From Alloprevotella sp. OH1205_COT-284 (GTDB lineage: Bacteria > Bacteroidota > Bacteroidia > Bacteroidales > Bacteroidaceae): DNA of 62,902 nt. The stretch lies in contig NZ_RQYI01000011.1 in NCBI RefSeq assembly GCF_003859795.1, positions 1 through 62,902 of the forward strand. Reading direction: 5' to 3'. Below the pieces are notes generated by a model. The model saw nothing but the letters and a program-made list of their open reading frames with translations. It ran no database searches and was not told the DNA's origin. Positions 30,129 through 39,663 of this stretch are shown in pieces (within the stretch, counting starts at the first letter, position 1; every line of letters begins with the position of its first letter). The position numbers and the translations under genes were made by a program.

Positions 30129-30863
30129 ATGATCAAGAAAATTCTCGTTTCGCAACCCCAACCGACCTCCGACAAATCCCCTTACCAAGATCTCGCTCAA
30201 AAGTTCAAGGTACAATTCACTTTCAATCCATTTGTGAAAGTAGAAGGGTTGGAAGCTCGCGAATTTCGCAGTCAGAAGATCAATATTCTCGACCATAGTG
30301 CCATCGTCTTCAACTCTCTCCACGCCATTGAACATTTCTTCAATTTGTGCAAAGAGTTGCGTGTCACGCTTCCGGAAGATATGAAATACTTCGGAATCTC
30401 CGAGAAAGTCATTCTCTATATTCAAAAGTTTGTTCAGTATCGGAAGCGCAAAGTTTTCTTCGGCAGCAGCGGCCGCTGGCCGGAACTGCTCACCGTCATG
30501 GCCAAGCACAAAAACGAGAATTATCTGATTCCCCTCTCCGAAGGCGCGGCATTTGACACGGCTCCTCTGCTCGATGCCAAAAAGCTCAAACACACCGAGT
30601 GCGTCATGTTTCGCACCGTACAGACCACCTTCGAGCCGGACTACTACAAGGATTACGACATGATACTCCTTTTCACTCCCGTCGGCGTGCAGAGCTTGAT
30701 CAACAATTTCCCCGACTTCCGACAGGGCGACCTCCGTTTGGGCTGCTTCGGAGACGCCACAGCCAAGGCCATCGAAGATGCAGGATTGCGGGTAGACCTC
30801 AAAGTCACCGGTTCCATCGCCGAAGGATTGGGCAATTATATCGCCGAAGCCAACAAAAAATAA
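30129..30863 (+). CDS. hemD: uroporphyrinogen-III synthase
   Basis: HemD closes hydroxymethylbilane to uroporphyrinogen III, the branch point to haem, sirohaem and cobalamin. The family is poorly conserved in sequence. The 244-residue length, alternating alpha/beta pattern, VFNSLHAIEHFF motif (near 58), LFTPVGVQSLINNFP (about 180) and the C-terminal GCFGDATAKAIEDAGLRVD (about 207) are typical of Bacteroidetes HemD. It lies 28 bp after DUF4271 and ends at a terminator. No other haem genes are in the window. Confidence 0.85.
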   Translation: MIKKILVSQPQPTSDKSPYQDLAQKFKVQFTFNPFVKVEGLEAREFRSQKINILDHSAIVFNSLHAIEHFFNLCKELRVTLPEDMKYFGISEKVILYIQKFVQYRKRKVFFGSSGRWPELLTVMAKHKNENYLIPLSEGAAFDTAPLLDAKKLKHTECVMFRTVQTTFEPDYYKDYDMILLFTPVGVQSLINNFPDFRQGDLRLGCFGDATAKAIEDAGLRVDLKVTGSIAEGLGNYIAEANKK

Positions 30864-30880
30864 CAACATCTCCGAAAGAC

Positions 30881-30940
30881 ATTAGCCATCAACCCCGCCA
30901 CCGCCACCTGCGGCAACGAAGGTTGATGGCTAATGCCTTT
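30881..30940 (+). terminator. intrinsic terminator after hemD
   Basis: ATTAGCCATCAACC at 30881-30894 is perfectly complementary to GGTTGATGGCTAAT at 30921-30934, followed by GCCTTTTC. It separates the metK-hemD cluster from rnpA. Confidence 0.85.
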
Positions 30941-30981
30941 TCTCCCGGTCATCTCTTTACGTTTTTTTCCATTCACCGCCC

Positions 30982-31389
30982 ATGCGCCACACTTTTCCCA
31001 AAGCAGAACATCTGTGTCTTCAACGCGACATCGAAGCCCTTTTCTCTCCCGGAAGATACTCACACTCGGCCTTTCCGCTTCGCATCGTCGTTCGCCCGAT
31101 GCCTTACGACGGCAGTGGAACACGTGTGAAAGTACTGCTGAGCGTGTCGAAGCGCAAACTCCGACATGCCGTCGACCGCAATCGTGTCAAACGCCAAATC
31201 CGTGAGGGCTACCGTTTACAAAAAAACGATTTCATCGCCCTCCTCCCTGCCGACGTGGCACTCCACATCGCATTCATCTGGCTCTCCGACAAACCCGAAA
31301 ACAGCACTTTCATCCACAAACGTCTGTTGCTCTTGCTCCAACGGACGGCCGATCGTTTCGCCAACTCCTCCACCCCTCCCACCAGCTGA
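30982..31389 (+). CDS. rnpA: ribonuclease P protein component
   Basis: RnpA assists the RNase P ribozyme in maturing tRNA 5' ends. The 135-residue basic protein has the RNR signature [20 protein letters not shown] (about 53-72) and the N-terminal aromatic/basic strand ([17 protein letters not shown]). The neighbour yidD, 8 bp downstream, is the classic partner. rpmH and dnaA are not in the window. Confidence 0.95.
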   Translation: MRHTFPKAEHLCLQRDIEALFSPGRYSHSAFPLRIVVRPMPYDGSGTRVKVLLSVSKRKLRHAVDRNRVKRQIREGYRLQKNDFIALLPADVALHIAFIWLSDKPENSTFIHKRLLLLLQRTADRFANSSTPPTS

Positions 31390-31397
31390 TTCTCCCC

Positions 31398-31628
31398 ATG
31401 TCTTTTCTTCTGCAATGGCTGTCGCGACTGCTCATTTTCCCCATTCGCCTCTATCAGCTCTTCCTCTCTCCTCTTCTGCCGCCCTCTTGTCGCTTTCAAC
31501 CCACTTGCTCTCAATATGCAATCGAGGCATTGCGCAAACACGGCCCTTTTCGCGGGCTCTATCTCGCCATTCGCCGCCTGCTGCGTTGTCATCCGTGGGG
31601 CGGACACGGACACGACCCGGTGCCTTGA
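31398..31628 (+). CDS. yidD: membrane protein insertion efficiency factor YidD
   Basis: The 76-residue protein has an amphipathic N-terminal helix ([19 protein letters not shown]) and the family motif [15 protein letters not shown] (about 31-45). It ends with the [17 protein letters not shown] tail. YidD is a peripheral inner-membrane protein that helps the YidC insertase. The tight rnpA-yidD order is conserved widely. Confidence 0.95.
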   Translation: MSFLLQWLSRLLIFPIRLYQLFLSPLLPPSCRFQPTCSQYAIEALRKHGPFRGLYLAIRRLLRCHPWGGHGHDPVP

Positions 31629-31646
31629 CCCCTTCTTTTCCTCCCA

Positions 31647-32216
31647 ATGTCTTTTTTTGACTTCCACACCCACGATCCGAAAACGCCTCCCGGCCAAGGC
31701 ATCGTCTGTCTGCCACGGCGAATCTTGCTGCATCCCGAAGAGTTTCGGCCTCATCCCGACGGTTTATATGCTGCCGGCATTCACCCGTGGTGGACGAGCG
31801 ACAGCGACTTCTCCCTCCCGCTCTACCTCTCCCGACTGCACAACCTCTTGCTCTCACATCCGCAAATCGTACAAATCGGCGAATGCGGTTTCGACCGATG
31901 CCGAGGCGCACGAATCGAGGTGCAGCAACAAGTGTTTGAAGCCCAAGTCAAACTTTCCGAAACATTTTCCCGACCGATGACCCTACACATCGTTCGCTCC
32001 TTCGACCTCATTCTCGCCGCCCGAAAACACCTTCGTCCCACACAGATTTGGACAATACACGGTTTTCGCGGCCGACCGGCTTTGGCTCAACAGCTGCTTG
32101 ATGCCGGCTTTCACCTCAGTTTCGGACAGCATCGCCATCCTCAATCATACGCCATCACTCCCCCCACCCGCCGACAACAGGAAACCGACAGCAACCCGGA
32201 AGAGGAACAAGTGTAG
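31647..32216 (+). CDS. TatD-family metal-dependent hydrolase
   Basis: The 189-residue protein is shorter than standard TatD (~260), as is usual for one Bacteroidetes subgroup. The metal-binding HXH is in FDFHTHDP (His7, His9). GIHPWW and QIGECGFDR follow (Glu ligand), and a LHIVRS and WTIHGFRG supply further His residues. The end retains an ETDSNPEEEQV motif with the catalytic Asp. It is a probable DNase or phosphoesterase, and its substrate is uncertain. It starts 18 bp after yidD and is probably in the same operon. Confidence 0.85.
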   Translation: MSFFDFHTHDPKTPPGQGIVCLPRRILLHPEEFRPHPDGLYAAGIHPWWTSDSDFSLPLYLSRLHNLLLSHPQIVQIGECGFDRCRGARIEVQQQVFEAQVKLSETFSRPMTLHIVRSFDLILAARKHLRPTQIWTIHGFRGRPALAQQLLDAGFHLSFGQHRHPQSYAITPPTRRQQETDSNPEEEQV

Positions 32217-32323
32217 CCGACGACATAAAATCCGGCTGTAACATCCGGCCATAAAATCCGATTCCAACACCTCCGTCCGACAAATCCGGTGTTTATCTCG
32301 CGGCCGCCTTTTCGGAAGCCCAC

Positions 32324-32354
32324 TTGGTCATTTCGACAAAACTATTTATATTTG
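32324..32354 (+). promoter_or_regulatory. promoter of the glycosyltransferase pair
   Basis: TTGG at 32324-32327, 19-nt spacer, TATATTTG at 32347-32354, 21 bp before the GTG start. The leader is therefore very short. Confidence 0.65.
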
Positions 32355-32375
32355 TAGCTCATATAGCCTCCGTCC

Positions 32376-33653
32376 GTGGAAGTTCTCATCATCAACACCG
32401 CCGAACAAAAGGGAGGTGCGGCCATTGCCGCATCTCGTTTGCTACACGCCCTTCGCTCCGAGGGCGTTTCGGCCACTATGCTCGTTCGCGATCGTGCAAC
32501 GCAATCGCCTCATGTCATCACGGCGGACAAGAAGTGGCGTGCCGCACTCAGATTTCTGTGGGAACGCATCGTCATTTGGTTGTGCAACGGTTTTTCTCGT
32601 CGAAAGCTCTTCAAGGTTTCGATTGCCAACACGGGGTTTGACATCACGCAAACGCCGGAATTTCAGCGTGCCGATGTGATTCACCTCCATTGGATCAATC
32701 AAGGTTTGCTGTCGCTCTCAGACATCCGTCGCATACTCCTTTCCGGAAAACGGGTGATTTGGACACTCCACGACATGTGGCCGATCACCGGCTGCTGCCA
32801 CCATGCCTACGAGTGCTTGCGTTGGACAGACCGCTGCGGACACTGCCAACAGCTCGGCGGAAAAGTGCCTTTTTTAAGCGGGGCGTCCGATTTGTCGAAT
32901 CGCACCTATCTCAAAAAGCTCTACTGTTATGCCGCCGGACACATCGACTTTGTGGCCTGCTCCGAGTGGTTGGCCGCTATGGCTCGTAAATCCCCTCTCA
33001 CGCTCGGACATGGCGTACACACCATTGCCAACGCCATAGACACAGACTTCTATGCCCCTTCGTCCGAAAAAGAGAAGGTATCTTTGCGCAGTGCGCTCGA
33101 CACGCAATGGGGCATCCCTCCCTCTGCGTCGATTATCCTTTTCGCCGCCGCCAAAGTGACCGACCCCATTAAAGGTTTCGACCTGCTGATTGAGGCTCTC
33201 GACCGCCATTTTTCCACCGACAACCGCGAAGCCCACCTCTTCATCGTAGGGGCGGAAGGAGAAGCCGCTGCGCGTTCCTTGTCCTTCCCCCACACCTGCC
33301 GGGGCTATGTGGACGATCCCGAAGAAATGCGCCGTTTGTTTCATGCCGCCGACGTTTTGGTCGTGGCCTCGCGTCGCGAGAACCTCCCCAACATCATTGC
33401 CGAAGCCAAAGCCTGTGCACTCCCCGTAGTGGCTTTCGGCGTAGGAGGCATTCCGCAAATGATCCGTCACCGGGAAGATGGTTTTTTGGCACAGCCCGAA
33501 TCGCCCACCTCCTTGGCCGAAGGCATCGTCTTTGTGCTCGACCACCGAAATCCCCGGCAACTGGCCGATGCCGCAAGAGTCGACGCCGTGGATCATTACA
33601 GCGCGCATGCCGTTGCCCAACAACATCTTCAACTCTATCGCGAAAACAGATGA
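32376..33653 (+). CDS. GT4 family glycosyltransferase
   Basis: The 425-residue protein has the GT-B fold pattern. The N-terminal INTAEQKGGAAIAASRL glycine-rich loop (about 5-21) is followed by WTLHDMWPITGCC (about 128-140). The C-terminal half has the GT4 donor site PNIIAEAKACALPVVAFGVG (about 336-355). A Cys-rich insert (CCHHAYECLRWTDRCGHC) fits the subgroup that transfers sugars onto surface polysaccharide. It begins with GTG at 32376. Its end overlaps the next glycosyltransferase by 4 bp (ATGA), so translation is coupled. The sugar and acceptor cannot be inferred. Confidence 0.92.
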   Translation: MEVLIINTAEQKGGAAIAASRLLHALRSEGVSATMLVRDRATQSPHVITADKKWRAALRFLWERIVIWLCNGFSRRKLFKVSIANTGFDITQTPEFQRADVIHLHWINQGLLSLSDIRRILLSGKRVIWTLHDMWPITGCCHHAYECLRWTDRCGHCQQLGGKVPFLSGASDLSNRTYLKKLYCYAAGHIDFVACSEWLAAMARKSPLTLGHGVHTIANAIDTDFYAPSSEKEKVSLRSALDTQWGIPPSASIILFAAAKVTDPIKGFDLLIEALDRHFSTDNREAHLFIVGAEGEAAARSLSFPHTCRGYVDDPEEMRRLFHAADVLVVASRRENLPNIIAEAKACALPVVAFGVGGIPQMIRHREDGFLAQPESPTSLAEGIVFVLDHRNPRQLADAARVDAVDHYSAHAVAQQHLQLYRENR

Positions 33654-34438
33654 TCAAATTCACCATAGCCACCGTTTGTTTCAACGCTGCAGCCTTTTTG
33701 CGCCGCACCATTCTGAGTGTCGAGGAACAAGACTACGCCAAAATCGAGCACCTCATCATTGACGGTCGCTCCAAAGACGAAACACTGGCTCAAATACACC
33801 ACTATCAGGAGCGCAACTCCCATCTGCCCTCTCCTCACGAGATTGTCTGCCTTTCCGAACCCGACCAAGGGCTCTACGACGCGATGAACAAAGCCTTGCG
33901 ACTGGCCACGGGCGAATACATCTTGTTTCTGAATGCCGGCGATAAATTTCACTGCCCTTCCACCCTTTCGCAAATCGCACAATTATTGTCCGAAGGGCAT
34001 TATGATTCAGCCCATCTCCCTGCCGTGATTTATGGCGACACCCACCTCGTCGATGACGAAGGCCGCTTTTTGCGCCGTCGCCGTCTGTCGCCGCCCGAAC
34101 GCCTCAACTGGCGGTCTTTCCGCCACGGCATGCTGGTGTGTCATCAGGCATTTTTCGCACGCACCGATCTTGCCCGGATGAACACTTATGACCTTTCCTA
34201 TCGTTTTTCGGCCGATTTCGATTGGTGCATCCGCATTTTGCGAACAGCTCACGGGCATCGCCTACCGCTCCTCAACACCCACCTCGTCATAGCCGACTAC
34301 CTATCGGAAGGCATGACCACACGCCACCACAAAGATTCGCTTCGAGAACGTTTCCACATCATGTGCAAACACTATGGTTTTCTCCCCACCCTCTTGCAAC
34401 ACGCTTGGTTTGTGGTGAGGGCATTGCTGAAAAAATAG
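33650..34438 (+). CDS. GT2 family glycosyltransferase
   Basis: The 262-residue protein is a GT-A type inverting transferase. It starts with FTIATVCFNAAAFLRRTILS (about 4-23), followed by EHLIIDGRSKDET (about 37-49) and the metal-site-like FLNAGDKFHC (about 93). No membrane spans are obvious apart from a short hydrophobic tail. It overlaps the GT4 gene by 4 bp, and together they probably build one surface glycan. No flippase or polymerase lies nearby. Confidence 0.92.
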   Translation: MIKFTIATVCFNAAAFLRRTILSVEEQDYAKIEHLIIDGRSKDETLAQIHHYQERNSHLPSPHEIVCLSEPDQGLYDAMNKALRLATGEYILFLNAGDKFHCPSTLSQIAQLLSEGHYDSAHLPAVIYGDTHLVDDEGRFLRRRRLSPPERLNWRSFRHGMLVCHQAFFARTDLARMNTYDLSYRFSADFDWCIRILRTAHGHRLPLLNTHLVIADYLSEGMTTRHHKDSLRERFHIMCKHYGFLPTLLQHAWFVVRALLKK

Positions 34439-34518
34439 TTTGTTCATCTTGTGTGCGCAACCCGTCTTGCGGAAACCGCCGACACTTCTCGTCGCTCTCC
34501 GACACTCCCCATTCTCTC

Positions 34519-35004
34519 ATGAAGATCACCGATTTCAACACCGCCTTTCAGTGGGCATCCTCACGCTGTGCACGCCGTGAAACCTGCCGCAAAGACATCG
34601 AGACGAAACTCCGCGACACGGAGCTGCCGGCCTCGGTTGCGGAAGCTGTGGTGGAACGTTTGGAAAGCGAGGGCTTCATCGATCAAGCCCGCTTTGCACG
34701 CGCCTTTGTACACGACAAGTTTGAATACGACCGCTGGGGACGGCTGAAAATCGCACAGGCACTCCGTCTGAAAGGCATCGACCGAAAAGACATTGAGTCT
34801 GCACTGGCCGAAACCATCGACGAAGAGCAATACGCCGAAACCTTGCGCCGCCTGCTCCGCTCCAAGCAACAAACGCTCCGCTTCAATCCCGACGACAAAC
34901 GCGAAGCCTATGCCGCGTCGCAAAAGCTGCTTCGCTTCGCCGCATCGAGAGGTTTTGAGCCTCATCTCGTTTTTGAAGCTGTCGAACAGTTGTCCGACGA
35001 ATAA
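34519..35004 (+). CDS. recX: regulatory protein RecX
   Basis: RecX binds RecA filaments and limits recombination and the SOS response. The 161-residue protein has the three-helix repeats of the family: ASSRCARRETCRKDIETKL, the conserved GFIDQARFARAFVHDKF (about 54-70) and WGRLKIAQALRLKGI. ATG 34519 gives the usual size. recA is not in the window. Confidence 0.9.
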   Translation: MKITDFNTAFQWASSRCARRETCRKDIETKLRDTELPASVAEAVVERLESEGFIDQARFARAFVHDKFEYDRWGRLKIAQALRLKGIDRKDIESALAETIDEEQYAETLRRLLRSKQQTLRFNPDDKREAYAASQKLLRFAASRGFEPHLVFEAVEQLSDE

Positions 35005-35022
35005 CTTTCTCGCTCTCTTTTT

Positions 35023-35970
35023 ATGAAACCTCTCCTCACCCTTCTCTTTCTCCTCATCTCGATGACGAGTGCCTTTTCTCAGACCGCCATTGACTTGAAA
35101 ACGGGCAAAGTGCATGCCTCGAAACTTGACGTGTCCCCTCTCCACAAAACACGCATCCAAGCCCGCGACCGCGCCCTTGCCCTACGAGATTCGTTGGAAT
35201 ACGGCGAGTGTATCGGGCGAGCGTTCGACCTTCTTCTGCTCGACTCCCTTTCTGTTGCCCAGCAACATGTTGAACGCGCCTTGAAACTGCGCCCCGATGC
35301 CCCCGGCAACCACATTTTGCGCCACATTTTGGGAAAGATTTTTTGGGCGAGAAGACAACACAAAGATGCCATTCGCTGTTTTTCGGAGATTTTAGACGAA
35401 CATCCCGAAGACATCGCCTTGCGCTTCGATCGTGCAACGGTCTACTACGAAGCTCGCCAATTTTCCGCCCTGCTCGACGACTGCACCGCCCTGCTCTCCC
35501 AAATCACACCGGCCGACACCGCGCACCGCAAACGTGCGCTCTATTTGAAAAGTGCCGCCCACTCCCACCTCTCGCAACACACACAGGAATTGCAAGCCCT
35601 TTCCGAGATAGTCGACATGTCGCCCTTTGAAGAATCGGCGGAAGTGCTCTCGGCCTTGGCTTTGAGGAAACTCGAAAGACAAGAAGAGGCCGTGGCACGG
35701 CTTAATCTTCTCCTCCAACGCTGTCCGCGCTCCGTTGAAGCCCTTATGGCTCGTGCCTCCTGCGAGAAAGACGCCGAACGATGGGACGCCGCACGCGACG
35801 ACTATGATCAGGTCATCGAGATCGCTCCCCAACATGCCGAAGCCTACGTCGAACGTGCCGCCGTCCTCCTCCGCCTCGGATTGAAACACGCCGCACGCAA
35901 AGATCTCGAAAAAGCACAACAACTCGGCACGCCCTACGCCGAACTGAAATCGCTTTTCGAGAAATTTTGA
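35023..35970 (+). CDS. periplasmic TPR repeat protein
   Basis: A signal peptide (about residues 1-20, ending TSAFSQ) is followed by about seven helical hairpins. Several fit the TPR pattern, such as AEAYVERAAVLLRLGLKHAA and KDAIRCFSEILDEHPEDIAL. The length is 315 residues. It is probably a secreted scaffold protein with no catalytic motif. It starts 18 bp after recX, but a functional link is not evident. Confidence 0.85.
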   Translation: MKPLLTLLFLLISMTSAFSQTAIDLKTGKVHASKLDVSPLHKTRIQARDRALALRDSLEYGECIGRAFDLLLLDSLSVAQQHVERALKLRPDAPGNHILRHILGKIFWARRQHKDAIRCFSEILDEHPEDIALRFDRATVYYEARQFSALLDDCTALLSQITPADTAHRKRALYLKSAAHSHLSQHTQELQALSEIVDMSPFEESAEVLSALALRKLERQEEAVARLNLLLQRCPRSVEALMARASCEKDAERWDAARDDYDQVIEIAPQHAEAYVERAAVLLRLGLKHAARKDLEKAQQLGTPYAELKSLFEKF

Positions 35971-36034
35971 TCATCCCTTCCTCTCTTCGCTCCCTCATCT
36001 TCATTCATCTCTTCAACCTTTTCCGTTCCCAAAG

Positions 36035-37573
36035 ATGCACAAGGCTCTTCTTTTGTTTTCGATGTTCTGCTTGGCTTGGTTTCAAACACAAGCTTCTTCC
36101 CTCTTCCCCGACAAGTGGCCGCTGCACTCAACCGACCGCGAATATCGCGCCGTCTGGTTTTGTACGCTCGGCGGCATGGATTGGCCGGGCAACCTGTATG
36201 CCCAAACGGAATATAAAGCCGAAATTCAGCGCGCAGCCCTTCGAGCCGCCTTCGACCGTTTGAAGGCCGCCGGCATCAACACCATTTTGTTTCAGGCGCG
36301 CATTCGTTCCACCACGGCCTACCCCTCGCAATATGAGCCTTGGGACGGTGCATTTTCCGGCACGCCGGGCGTAGCCCCTCCTTATGACGTGTTGCAATTT
36401 GCCATAGAAGAAGCTCATCTTCGCGGCATGGAGCTTCACGCCTACCTCGTGGTCTATCCCATTTGTTCCGTGGCACAAGCCCGGCAGTTGGGTCGCCAAG
36501 CCCTTCCGGTGCGTCGCCCCGACTTATGCGTCAAGTGCGGCGACCGCTGGATGATGGATCCCGGAGTGCCCGAAACGGCAGAATATATCGCCGGCCTCTG
36601 TCGGGAAATTTTGGAACGCTATGAGGTGGACGGCATTCATTTGGACTACATCCGCTATCCGGAAAAAGAAATCCCCTTCAACGATGCCCGAACCTATGCC
36701 CGATATGGGAAAGGAACGTCCAAAGAACAATGGCGGCGCGACAATGTGACGCGCACCGTGCGCCTCGTTCACGAAACCATTCGCAGCATTCGCCCTTGGG
36801 TGCGCCTGACGTGCTCGCCATTGGGAAAATACGCCGATCTTCCACGTCAGACCTCGCGCGGCTGGAACGCCCGCAATACCGTTTCGCAAGACGCACAACT
36901 GTGGTTGCGAGAGGGGTGGATGGACGCACTCTTCCCTATGATGTATTTCGACAACGAGCATTTCTACCCCTTCGCCATGAACTGGTTGCAAGAATCCCAC
37001 GGACGCCCCGTGGTGCCCGGCTTGGGCATCTATTTTCTTTCGCCCTCACAAAAAGATTGGGACGTCGTGCGCATTCTTCGACAGATGAATTTTCTGCGCA
37101 GCCACGGTTTGTCGGGGCATGCCTTCTTTCGCAGTCGCTTCCTGTTGGAAAACCACAAAGGCATTCTCGACATCACACGCGATTTCTATGCCCGACCGGC
37201 ACTGACGCCCGCCATGACGTGGGCAGACAGCGTTCCGCCCTCGGCTCCCGACTTCAACGTTTCGATCGAGGGTCGCACGCTCCGCTTTCGTTGGGCGGCG
37301 GTGGCCGATGCCACTCCCGTTTCCTACAACATCTATCGCTCGTCGCCCGAAGGTGCGGAATTGGTGGCGGCGCGCCTCCGCGGCACAACACACGACTATA
37401 CGCCCGCACTCCCACGACATCTCCACGACAACTACGTCGTGGTGGCCATGGACGCCTATGGCAACGAATCGAAAATATCTTCTTCGCATGAAAAAAAAGC
37501 TGTTTCTTCTCTTTCTCGTTGGGTGGAGTATCCTTCCGCTTTCGGCCAACCGACTCGCAGAAAACGCAGATAG
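36035..37573 (+). CDS. GHL10-type glycoside hydrolase-like lipoprotein-class protein (YddW/DUF187 family)
   Basis: The 512-residue exported protein (signal peptide about 1-20) has a TIM-barrel GHL10 domain. It starts EYRAVWFCTLGGMDWPGN and contains ILFQARIRSTTAYPS (about 88-102) and VDGIHLDYIRYPEKEIPF (about 203-220). A fibronectin type III-like domain follows near 405-490 (PDFNVSIEGRTLRFRWAAV). The family is thought to act on glycans or peptidoglycan, but the activity of this member is unknown. The last 86 nt overlap the start of the next gene in another frame, so the Arg-rich C-terminus may be a recent extension past an older stop. Confidence 0.88.
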   Translation: MHKALLLFSMFCLAWFQTQASSLFPDKWPLHSTDREYRAVWFCTLGGMDWPGNLYAQTEYKAEIQRAALRAAFDRLKAAGINTILFQARIRSTTAYPSQYEPWDGAFSGTPGVAPPYDVLQFAIEEAHLRGMELHAYLVVYPICSVAQARQLGRQALPVRRPDLCVKCGDRWMMDPGVPETAEYIAGLCREILERYEVDGIHLDYIRYPEKEIPFNDARTYARYGKGTSKEQWRRDNVTRTVRLVHETIRSIRPWVRLTCSPLGKYADLPRQTSRGWNARNTVSQDAQLWLREGWMDALFPMMYFDNEHFYPFAMNWLQESHGRPVVPGLGIYFLSPSQKDWDVVRILRQMNFLRSHGLSGHAFFRSRFLLENHKGILDITRDFYARPALTPAMTWADSVPPSAPDFNVSIEGRTLRFRWAAVADATPVSYNIYRSSPEGAELVAARLRGTTHDYTPALPRHLHDNYVVVAMDAYGNESKISSSHEKKAVSSLSRWVEYPSAFGQPTRRKRR

Positions 37574-38417
37574 CCTTTTCATCGAGCCTTCTCGACAATC
37601 GGCAGACACGACCTGCCTGCCTTTCTTCAATGTATTCGGCGAGGTGATGCGAAGCGAGCGGCCTCATCGGGTTCATCGCCACACACACCTCGGTGGAATC
37701 GGCCGAAACCACCTTTACGACAATTATCTTTCGCCGCTCGATTATACCGGTTTCACCGCAGGCTACGTTTTTCTCGCCGAAAGCCCGACTCACGATGAAA
37801 CCGCACGAATTTCGATTTTGAAGTTGGTAGGGCTGAACCTCACCTCGGCAAAAAACCCCAAGAAAAACGGCGAATTCATCGACATGGAGCTTGAAGCCGC
37901 TTTCGGCTGTCATTTCAACCGGACATGGTCGAATTCATCGGGCGGTGGCAATCAAAACGGGCGTCTGCGTGTGGCTTTAGGAGGTTTGGCCGGTTTGCAT
38001 TTGGGCGGAACATACAGTTCGCGCAACGGCAACAACCCGGCACAAGGCCGTCTTGCCGCCGATCTCTCCTTTTCTTCGATTGCAGAATATGGTTTCCGAC
38101 TTTGGCAACAGCGATGGCTGTGGCGCACACAGCTCGATCTGCCTTTGGCGGGAGTGATGTTTTCGCCACAATACGGCCAAACCTATTATGAGATCTTTGA
38201 ACTCGGACACACCAACCACAACGTCTGCCTCACCTACTTCGGCAACGCTCCCTCGATGCGTGCGCTGTCTACGCTTTCCCTTCCTTTCGGGCGAAACAGG
38301 TTGTCGGTCGGCATTCATCTCAACTACCGCCAAAGTCATCTCAATCATTTGAAACGACACGCTTGGAACTCCATGTTTGTTTTGGGCTACACTCGCACCT
38401 TTAAGTTTTTCGACTGA
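37488..38417 (+). CDS. putative outer-membrane beta-barrel protein (DUF3316-like)
   Basis: ATG 37488 opens with a signal peptide MKKKLFLLFLVGWSILPLSA and gives 309 residues. The mature part alternates polar and aromatic residues (LGGIGRNHLYDNYLSPLDYTG, GCHFNRTWSNSSGGGNQNG). It ends in strand-like RLSVGIHLNYRQS and FVLGYTRTFKFFD with a C-terminal aromatic, typical of an outer-membrane barrel. The pattern and length recall DUF3316, which is remembered, not searched. It overlaps the preceding gene by 86 bp and the following gene by one base (TGATG), so the three are probably one operon. Confidence 0.72.
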   Translation: MKKKLFLLFLVGWSILPLSANRLAENADSLFIEPSRQSADTTCLPFFNVFGEVMRSERPHRVHRHTHLGGIGRNHLYDNYLSPLDYTGFTAGYVFLAESPTHDETARISILKLVGLNLTSAKNPKKNGEFIDMELEAAFGCHFNRTWSNSSGGGNQNGRLRVALGGLAGLHLGGTYSSRNGNNPAQGRLAADLSFSSIAEYGFRLWQQRWLWRTQLDLPLAGVMFSPQYGQTYYEIFELGHTNHNVCLTYFGNAPSMRALSTLSLPFGRNRLSVGIHLNYRQSHLNHLKRHAWNSMFVLGYTRTFKFFD

Positions 38418-39619
38418 TGAAACGGATTTCCCTTGCATTTTTCAGCTTGCTTTTTGCGATTTCATCGTGCATCACCTCCGATGAATTCGAGGTTTCTCCG
38501 CGTGGCGATTTCGAAGCCTTGTGGAAAATCATCGACGAGCGATATTGCTTCTTCGACTTCAAACGCGAAGAATACGGTTTGGACTGGCAGGAAGTGCACA
38601 ATCGCTATTCGCACCGAGTGCACAATTCTCTTTCCGAACGTGCCCTCTTTCAAATCCTTGCCAAAATGACGCGCGAACTGCGTGATGGGCACGTCAATCT
38701 TCGTACTCCGTTTGATGTGGGACGCTACGCCGAATGGTACGAATCCTATCCTTCAAATTACAGCGACTCGCTCGAACGAAAATATCTCGGCACGGCCTTG
38801 CAACACCAAATTGCCGGAAATTTGAAATACAGGGTGCTGCGCAACAACGTGGGCTATGTGCGCTGTGCCAGTTTCATGAACGACATCGGCGAGGGCAATC
38901 TCCATGAGGTCATGCTCTATCTTTCGGCTTGCGACGGCCTGATCATCGACGTGCGCCACAACGGAGGCGGACGGTTGTCGGCCGCCATGGATTTGGCCTC
39001 CTCTTTTTGCAATGCCCCGCTCGTTGTGGGCTACATCAGCCACAAAACCGGCACCGGGCATGCCGATTTCTCTTCGCCCAAGGCCATCACGCTGAAACCG
39101 GCAAAAGGATTGCGTTGGCAAAAGCCCGTGGTGGTTTTGGCCAATCGGCGCACATACAGTGCGGCCAACGCCTTTGTCATGTTTATGAAAGCATTGCCCA
39201 ATGTAACCTTTGTGGGCGATCGGACGGGAGGCGGTTCGGGCATGCCGTTCAGTTCGGAGCTGCCGGGCGGTTGGAGCATTCGTTTCTCGGCAAGCCCGAT
39301 TTACGACCGCCACATGCAACACACCGAATTTGGCATTGAGCCGGATCAAAAAATATCCATTTCATCGGCAGATTTCAGTAGGGGCATCGACACCATTTTG
39401 GAGTGCGCCATATCGATGCTTGCCAAAGAAGCCCATTCATCGAACAAAGCAAAATTCGAGGAAGACATCGAAAAAACGACGGTTTCATCGAACGAAGACC
39501 ACAGAACTCCCACACAGCGCACCCTCCGCGGCCGAACGGTGGAGAACATCGTGAAAGCCTCATTGAGCCACGACGAGAACCTCCCAAAGGGCGGAAGTCG
39601 AAAAAGCGTCGGACAATAA
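38417..39619 (+). CDS. S41 family peptidase, lipoprotein
   Basis: A lipobox AISSC (Cys18) suggests envelope anchoring. The S41 (C-terminal processing protease-like/tricorn) core has NNVGYVRCASFMNDIG, IIDVRHNGGG (about 175-184) and the nucleophile region ANRRTYSAANAFVMFMK, with Ser near 250. GDRTGGGSGMPFSSELP forms the following loop. No PDZ domain is clear. The final ~65 residues are polar and disordered. It begins by a TGATG overlap with the barrel gene, which implies coupling. Substrate and role are unknown. Confidence 0.88.
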   Translation: MKRISLAFFSLLFAISSCITSDEFEVSPRGDFEALWKIIDERYCFFDFKREEYGLDWQEVHNRYSHRVHNSLSERALFQILAKMTRELRDGHVNLRTPFDVGRYAEWYESYPSNYSDSLERKYLGTALQHQIAGNLKYRVLRNNVGYVRCASFMNDIGEGNLHEVMLYLSACDGLIIDVRHNGGGRLSAAMDLASSFCNAPLVVGYISHKTGTGHADFSSPKAITLKPAKGLRWQKPVVVLANRRTYSAANAFVMFMKALPNVTFVGDRTGGGSGMPFSSELPGGWSIRFSASPIYDRHMQHTEFGIEPDQKISISSADFSRGIDTILECAISMLAKEAHSSNKAKFEEDIEKTTVSSNEDHRTPTQRTLRGRTVENIVKASLSHDENLPKGGSRKSVGQ

Positions 39620-39663
39620 AACCGACGCCGACCGATGAGGGTTGCCCTTTTCGGGCGATTTAT

